Notes under the pieces: generated by a model
Databases searched by the model: none
What the model was told of the DNA's origin: nothing
The model's input: the letters and a program-made list of their open reading frames with translations, nothing else
Part shown: positions 5,539 through 9,208 of the stretch, piece by piece
How the letters are laid out: every line of letters begins with the position of its first letter
How positions within the stretch are numbered: the stretch's first letter is position 1
Position numbers and translations under genes: made by a program
Assembly: GCA_019421975.1 (NCBI GenBank)
Contig: JAHZEE010000042.1
Span: 1 to 9,208 of the forward strand
Direction of reading: 5' to 3'
DNA from: Clostridiales bacterium
GTDB lineage: Bacteria > Bacillota > Clostridia > Oscillospirales > Oscillospiraceae
DNA length: 9,208 bases

Positions 5539-6495
5539 ATGGAACAGACACTCGATCAAAAGACGGATCAGACAGCTGCCGGTCTGGCGCCGGCGGTTCC
5601 ACGAAAAAAGATGCTGTTTCTGGTCAATCCCAAGGCGGGCAGGGCGGAGATCCGGAACAATCTGCTGGATGTGCTGAATCTGTTCACGGCGGCGGGCTAT
5701 GATGTGATGGTCCACCCGACGCAGAAGGCCAAGGAGATCCCGGCGCTGATTGGACAGATTGGCGGCGGATATGACTGCGTTGTCACCTGCGGCGGCGACG
5801 GCACGCTCAATGAGACGGTGACGGGCCTGGTGCAGCTGGATGCGCCGCCGCTTTTGGGATACATCCCGTCCGGCACGGTGAACGACTTTGCGACCTCTCT
5901 GCAGCTGCCGCGCGATGTCATGCAGGCGGCGGAGGTTGTCCTCCACGGACGGGAATTCCGGTGTGATGTGGGCATCTTCAACGGCCGGCCGTTTGCCTAT
6001 GTGGCGGCGTTCGGCGCTTTTACCGCAGTTTCCTATGAGACGCCCCGCGCGGAGAAGCAGGCGCTGGGCCGGGCGGCCTATCTGCTGCAGGGAATCCGGA
6101 GCCTGTCGGAGATCCGGCCCTACTGGGTGCGGCTGGAGCACGACGGCATTGTAGAGGAGGACGAGGTCGTCTTTGGGATGGTCAGCAACTCCATCAGCAT
6201 CGGCGGCTTTAAGACCATGCCGAACCCGGACGAGATCGCGCTGGACGACGGGCTGTCCGAGGTGGTGCTGGTGCGGCGGATCAAGACGATCCTGGACATG
6301 AATGCGGTGACCTCCGCCCTGCTGCGGCAGGACTTTTCCTCAGAGCACTTCCTGTGCTTCAAAACGGCGCATCTGAGGATGACCTTCTGCGAGGAGGTCC
6401 CCTGGACGCTGGACGGGGAGTTCGGGGGCAATGTGCAGGAGGCGGTGATTGAGAACCGGTGCCGCGCGTTTCGGATTATGACGCCGGCGGGATAA
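5539..6495 (+). CDS. Diacylglycerol/lipid kinase family protein (DagK/YegS-like)
   Basis: This 318-residue protein belongs to the DAGK catalytic family, which includes DgkB, YegS and the sphingosine kinases and phosphorylates lipid hydroxyl groups using ATP at the inner membrane face. Visible motifs are LVNPKAGR (28–35), CGGDGTLNE (84–92) with the nucleotide-binding GGDGT, and PSGTVNDFA (110–118). C-terminal SNSISIGGF and PWTLDGEFGG are also typical. The length fits the family (about 300). In Gram-positive bacteria DgkB recycles diacylglycerol released by lipoteichoic acid synthesis; whether this copy does so is inference, as several paralogues usually exist. ATG 5539 has GGGGAG five bases upstream. 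A TTG at 5506 with GAGGAG overlapping the preceding stop codon is a credible alternative adding 11 residues. The gene ends 4 bp before a strong terminator and is likely co-transcribed with the parvulin gene. Confidence 0.9.
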   Translation: MEQTLDQKTDQTAAGLAPAVPRKKMLFLVNPKAGRAEIRNNLLDVLNLFTAAGYDVMVHPTQKAKEIPALIGQIGGGYDCVVTCGGDGTLNETVTGLVQLDAPPLLGYIPSGTVNDFATSLQLPRDVMQAAEVVLHGREFRCDVGIFNGRPFAYVAAFGAFTAVSYETPRAEKQALGRAAYLLQGIRSLSEIRPYWVRLEHDGIVEEDEVVFGMVSNSISIGGFKTMPNPDEIALDDGLSEVVLVRRIKTILDMNAVTSALLRQDFSSEHFLCFKTAHLRMTFCEEVPWTLDGEFGGNVQEAVIENRCRAFRIMTPAG

Positions 6496-6498
6496 ATC

Positions 6499-6531
6499 AA
6501 AAAGGCAGGCCAAAAATGGCCTGCCTTTTTT
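6499..6531. terminator. Bidirectional Rho-independent terminator between convergent genes
   Basis: AAAAAGGCAGGCC (6499–6511) pairs with GGCCTGCCTTTTT (6518–6530) around a 6-base loop, giving a 13-bp stem with A/T tracts on both sides. It ends the plus-strand kinase transcript, and in reverse it ends the DUF305 transcript, whose stop codon is at 6533–6535. Confidence 0.92.
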
Positions 6532-6532
6532 G

Positions 6533-7108
6533 TCACTGTGCGCAATTGAGGCTGCACAGAAGCCGCTCCATCTTGCACACGCCCTCCTGCTGTGAGGTGA
6601 TAATCGACTGAAGAATCGGGACCAGCGCCGGACAGATGGGAAAGCGCAGGGTGTTTTCCGCCATCTGAATGGCGCCCCTGTGGTGGGGAATCATCTCGCG
6701 CATGAAATTGCAGTTGAGATGGTTGGTCGCTGTGGCGTTGCCCATGTCCGTAAACATGGTCTGGGTGATCTGCTCAAACCGCCGGGCGTAGAGGCAGAGC
6801 TCCTGCTCCGTGTTTGGCAGCTCGCTGCACTGCGCCAGCGCTGCCCGCATATCCGCAATGCTCTTGGTCTGTGAGGCGATGATGTGGGCCGCGATATTCT
6901 GCAGGGGAACAAAGGTGGTGTACTGCAGCAGATTGTTCGACATCTCAATGGCCGCCTGGTGATGCGGAATCATCTGCACGATAAAATTATGTGAGATACT
7001 CTCTGTCAGGGCGGGTTCACACATGCCCTGCTTCATTTCATCCAGAATCTCATAGTAGCGGGACAGATAATTTTTTGTCACCGTACTGAATTCCTTTGAC
7101 TCGATCAT
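6533..7108 (-). CDS. Protein with two DUF305 repeats
   Basis: The 191-residue protein is a tandem of two DUF305 (ferritin-like helical) units. Unit 1 carries FIVQMIPHHQAAIEMS (42–57), and unit 2 carries NFMREMIPHHRGAIQMAEN (134–152). The MIPHH..A..M pattern is the family signature. Related DUF305 proteins such as cyanobacterial CopM bind copper, and the His/Met pairs here could do the same. It also has eight cysteines (30, 94, 105, 133, 159, 178, 185, 189), which is many for a small protein. I see no signal peptide or membrane segment, so it should be cytosolic, unlike the exported family members. The ATG at 7108 has GGAGG eight bases upstream; an ATG 20 codons earlier lacks a site. It lies downstream of the membrane protein gene but beyond a strong terminator, so it may have its own promoter. 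Family assignment is secure; metal binding is inference. Confidence 0.88.
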   Translation of the reverse strand: MIESKEFSTVTKNYLSRYYEILDEMKQGMCEPALTESISHNFIVQMIPHHQAAIEMSNNLLQYTTFVPLQNIAAHIIASQTKSIADMRAALAQCSELPNTEQELCLYARRFEQITQTMFTDMGNATATNHLNCNFMREMIPHHRGAIQMAENTLRFPICPALVPILQSIITSQQEGVCKMERLLCSLNCAQ

Positions 7109-7166
7109 AGTTGGGACCTCCTCCCTTGTCAGCATATGCCGGCAAAGAGGCGGGGGTGAACCTGTC
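7109..7166 (-). promoter_or_regulatory. Leader of the DUF305 gene, promoter unresolved
   Basis: On the minus strand TTGACA (7163–7168) directly continues from the T-run of the upstream terminator and matches a -35 box. I find no convincing -10 at 16–19 bp spacing; the closest AT-rich hexamer, CATATG, is 24 bp away. The ribosome site GGAGG lies at 7117–7121. The gene may depend on an activator, on read-through, or on a weak promoter. Confidence 0.3.
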
Positions 7167-7167
7167 A

Positions 7168-7200
7168 AAAAAGGGCGGGGCGCTGTGCCCCGCCCTTTTT
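7168..7200 (-). terminator. Rho-independent terminator overlapping the membrane protein stop codon
   Basis: On the minus strand AAAAA-GGGCGGGGC (7187–7200) pairs with GCCCCGCCC-TTTTT (7168–7181) around a 5-base loop and runs into six T residues. The TAA stop codon at 7199–7201 forms part of the stem base, so a terminating ribosome would cover the start of the hairpin. Confidence 0.9.
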
Positions 7201-9208
7201 AGGGAATCCACTGCGGCTGTACGAGTCCGTCCAGCGACGCATACGGGATGGTGAACTGCTGTACGCCCGCGGAATAGGGCGCGATGCTCGCAGGGTCAAA
7301 CACCAGTGTCAGGCCCTGGTCAGTCAAATACCAGCTTCCACCGCTGAGCGCCTGGCCCAGCAGCTGCTCATAGCCATCGAAAAAGACGCCGTCATACTGG
7401 GGCTGCGCGGTGAGCGCACCCAGCTCGGCGGACACAGCGGCCTGCAGCTGTTCCGGATCTGTGGCCAGCGTGTCCAGCGTCAGAGGGGCGCCGGTCTGCA
7501 GACTGTAGGTGGCACAGAGACTGCTCGTCTCAGGATGGGCGCCGCCGGTATTGGCGGTGTCCTCGTACCGCACGCTCACAAGGGTGTCATCCAGCCGGCC
7601 CAGATGGACGGTGCGCGTCACCTCATAGGGCAGGAAGGCGTCTGTGAATCCATCGGCGGCGCGGCTCTGATAGTCCGCGGTGGCTGCCTCCAGATAGCTG
7701 TCATAGTGCTGCTCCCGTGTGTCGTAGTCGCTGCGCAGGGCCTGATTGACAGCCCCCTGGCCGGGCAGCTCCAGCAGCGCATTGGACCAGCGCAGCAGCG
7801 GGCTGCCGCCTGCCGGCGTCTCAGCCTGGACGCTGGCCTCGGTGATGGTGTAGTCCGCCTGCCCGGCCGGGTCGGCGTCCTCAGAGGTTCCGGAAAAATC
7901 CGAGGTGTCCAGCTGGGAGAGAATGGAGAGCGTGGCGGTGGCGGAGGACGAGAGGACAAAGGACTGGTAGAAGTAATCCTGGTAGTCCGCCGTATTGGGG
8001 ATCCAACCGTTGAGCTCCAGGGATCCGGCAAACGCAGCGGTTTCATAGGCGCTGTCCAGCGTGAAGAGGGAGATCCGGCCGGCGCGCAGGTCCTCCACCA
8101 CAGCGTTGCGGACCTTCAGCATGGTCTCCTGGTCGTCCAAATAATTCCAGCCCTCATCCCACAGAGAGAAGGATACATCCGAAACATTCATATCCTCCAG
8201 CAGCGCAATGGTCTCCTCCAACACAGCGGGCGACTGATAGAGCGCCACCAGCCGGGCGCTGTAGCTCTCGGCGTCTGTCTGGGCCTGCTCCGGATCAAAC
8301 GGAAGGTCGTACGAGCGGTTGACGCGGGAGCCGTCTTCTAGGGTGTAATAGAGAGATAGATAGGACCAGCTGAGATTGGAGGAGGTCTCGACGGTGCTTG
8401 GGTTGAGCTGGCGCAGCGTGTCCAGGTCGTCCGCAATGGCGCGGTGGAGCTGGGTGACCTGTGCGATGATCTCCGGATCCGAGGTCTCAATGGAGTTGGC
8501 GCCGCTGGTATGGACGGTGACGCTCTGAATCTCATCCTCGTCCGGGACATATCCTGCCAGGTTCAAAGGATCAAGACCGATACAGACGGTGATCACCGTC
8601 AGCAGCACCAACAGGGCAACAGCGCCGCGCCAGCCCCTGCGGAACACATGGATGGTCTTGTTGAGCAGCATCTCTGCGGAGAAATAGCCCACAAGACCGG
8701 TGAGCATCATACAGATGGCCAGGGCGATCAGGCTGTCGTGGCTGCTGCGCGAAAACAGCTCAAAATAGAACAGCGAGTAGACGAGAAAGCCCAGGGAGAG
8801 CGCGGCCGAAACGCCGACGCCAAAGCGGAACAGAACAGCTGCCCAGCGCACCGTGATCAGATCGCCTGCGGTCTCGCTGGCCCGCCGCCGGTAGACCAGA
8901 TAGGCCAGCGCGGCAAAGACAATGCCGACAACGGCATAGAGCGCCACCCAGTGCCAGCCGGAAGCGCCGCAGCCTGTGACAGACCAGCCGGAGAGGTTGC
9001 CGATTTCCACATACTCCGTATCCTCCCAGCTCCTGAATCTCGTGAGCAGCTGGAACAGGGGAGAAAAGGCGCTGCCATCGAGATAGAAGCCGGACAGACC
9101 GTACTGAAAGCGGGAGATCAGCACAGAGAGCAGCCAGCAGAGGCCGGCGGACAGGAAGTTCAAAATGAGATAAAAGACCGGAAGCGCCAGAATCTGTCCG
9201 GTGAACAT
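7199..9208 (-). CDS. ABC-2 permease-like membrane protein with C-terminal DUF4163/DUF3298 module (cut by right edge)
   Basis: 669 residues are visible. The ATG at the very edge (9208) cannot be shown to be the true start, and the sequence resembles the middle of a longer permease, so an N-terminal part is probably missing. Membrane segments lie at about 5–32, 86–106, 121–149, 156–180 and 193–212, followed by a long, acidic, probably extracellular region. The segment arrangement, the K-T-[IF]-x-V-F-x-x-G-W-[RK] stretch (184–194) and the VPDEDEIQSVTV junction recall Clostridia ABC permeases with a DUF6449-like tail (about 220–430). Residues about 455–535 look like DUF4163. Residues 540–655 look like DUF3298: TGGAHPE (554–560), the Y-L-T-D-x-G-L-x-L-V-F stretch (627–637), then APYSAGVQQFTIPY. 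This pair occurs in PdaC-type deacetylases and in the lysozyme-sensing anti-sigma factor RsiV. A role as an envelope-stress or antimicrobial exporter with a sensing domain is inference; a partner ATPase would be expected to the right. Confidence 0.72.
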   Translation of the reverse strand: MFTGQILALPVFYLILNFLSAGLCWLLSVLISRFQYGLSGFYLDGSAFSPLFQLLTRFRSWEDTEYVEIGNLSGWSVTGCGASGWHWVALYAVVGIVFAALAYLVYRRRASETAGDLITVRWAAVLFRFGVGVSAALSLGFLVYSLFYFELFSRSSHDSLIALAICMMLTGLVGYFSAEMLLNKTIHVFRRGWRGAVALLVLLTVITVCIGLDPLNLAGYVPDEDEIQSVTVHTSGANSIETSDPEIIAQVTQLHRAIADDLDTLRQLNPSTVETSSNLSWSYLSLYYTLEDGSRVNRSYDLPFDPEQAQTDAESYSARLVALYQSPAVLEETIALLEDMNVSDVSFSLWDEGWNYLDDQETMLKVRNAVVEDLRAGRISLFTLDSAYETAAFAGSLELNGWIPNTADYQDYFYQSFVLSSSATATLSILSQLDTSDFSGTSEDADPAGQADYTITEASVQAETPAGGSPLLRWSNALLELPGQGAVNQALRSDYDTREQHYDSYLEAATADYQSRAADGFTDAFLPYEVTRTVHLGRLDDTLVSVRYEDTANTGGAHPETSSLCATYSLQTGAPLTLDTLATDPEQLQAAVSAELGALTAQPQYDGVFFDGYEQLLGQALSGGSWYLTDQGLTLVFDPASIAPYSAGVQQFTIPYASLDGLVQPQWIP

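Noticed and set aside
7535..8341. Plus-strand open frame of 268 codons opposite the membrane protein
   Set aside because: Shadow in a GC-rich coding region; no ribosome site or motifs.

Overview
The window looks like chromosomal DNA of a high-G+C, low-oxygen Firmicute, most likely in Clostridia / Oscillospirales (the Flavonifractor–Oscillibacter–Intestinimonas neighbourhood). This is an inference from several signs: a miaB–mutS gene pair, strong AGGAGG-type ribosome sites, textbook sigma-A promoters with TG-extended -10 boxes, GC-rich Firmicute-like proteins, and short palindromic intergenic repeats of a type I associate with that group. No phage, plasmid, IS, CRISPR, tRNA or rRNA signal is visible.

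Left arm (1–2451, minus strand): a mutS gene cut by the left edge lies 34 bp downstream of miaB. They share one clear promoter at 2423–2451. That promoter lies inside the longest miaB reading frame, so translation must start at a TTG (2388), not at the upstream ATG. The pair combines DNA mismatch recognition with tRNA ms2i6A37 modification.

Middle (2452–3018): a 570-base stretch without a convincing gene. It holds three full units and one half unit of a two-hairpin palindromic repeat, an isolated perfect 12-bp stem-loop, and a short coding-like stretch that may be a gene relic. deoB (phosphopentomutase, minus strand, 3019–4182) follows.

A compact divergent promoter region (4225–4307) separates deoB from a plus-strand pair. 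The first gene encodes a membrane-anchored parvulin-like protein, the second a diacylglycerol/lipid kinase family protein. The pair ends in a strong bidirectional terminator shared with the convergent DUF305 gene.

Right arm (6533–9208, minus strand): a small cytosolic-looking protein with two DUF305 repeats sits downstream of a large membrane protein. The latter joins ABC-2-permease-like membrane segments to a long outer domain and a C-terminal DUF4163/DUF3298 (PdaC/RsiV-like) module, and is cut by the right edge. A terminator that overlaps its stop codon separates the two.

Most of the window is ordinary housekeeping sequence, and I do not see a complete new system. The points most worth a second look are the permease–RsiV-like fusion, the repeat cluster, and several family-level deviations: a Ser in place of the catalytic Thr in DeoB, a missing first His in the parvulin domain, a short inter-domain linker in MiaB, and a doubled DUF305 protein without a signal peptide.
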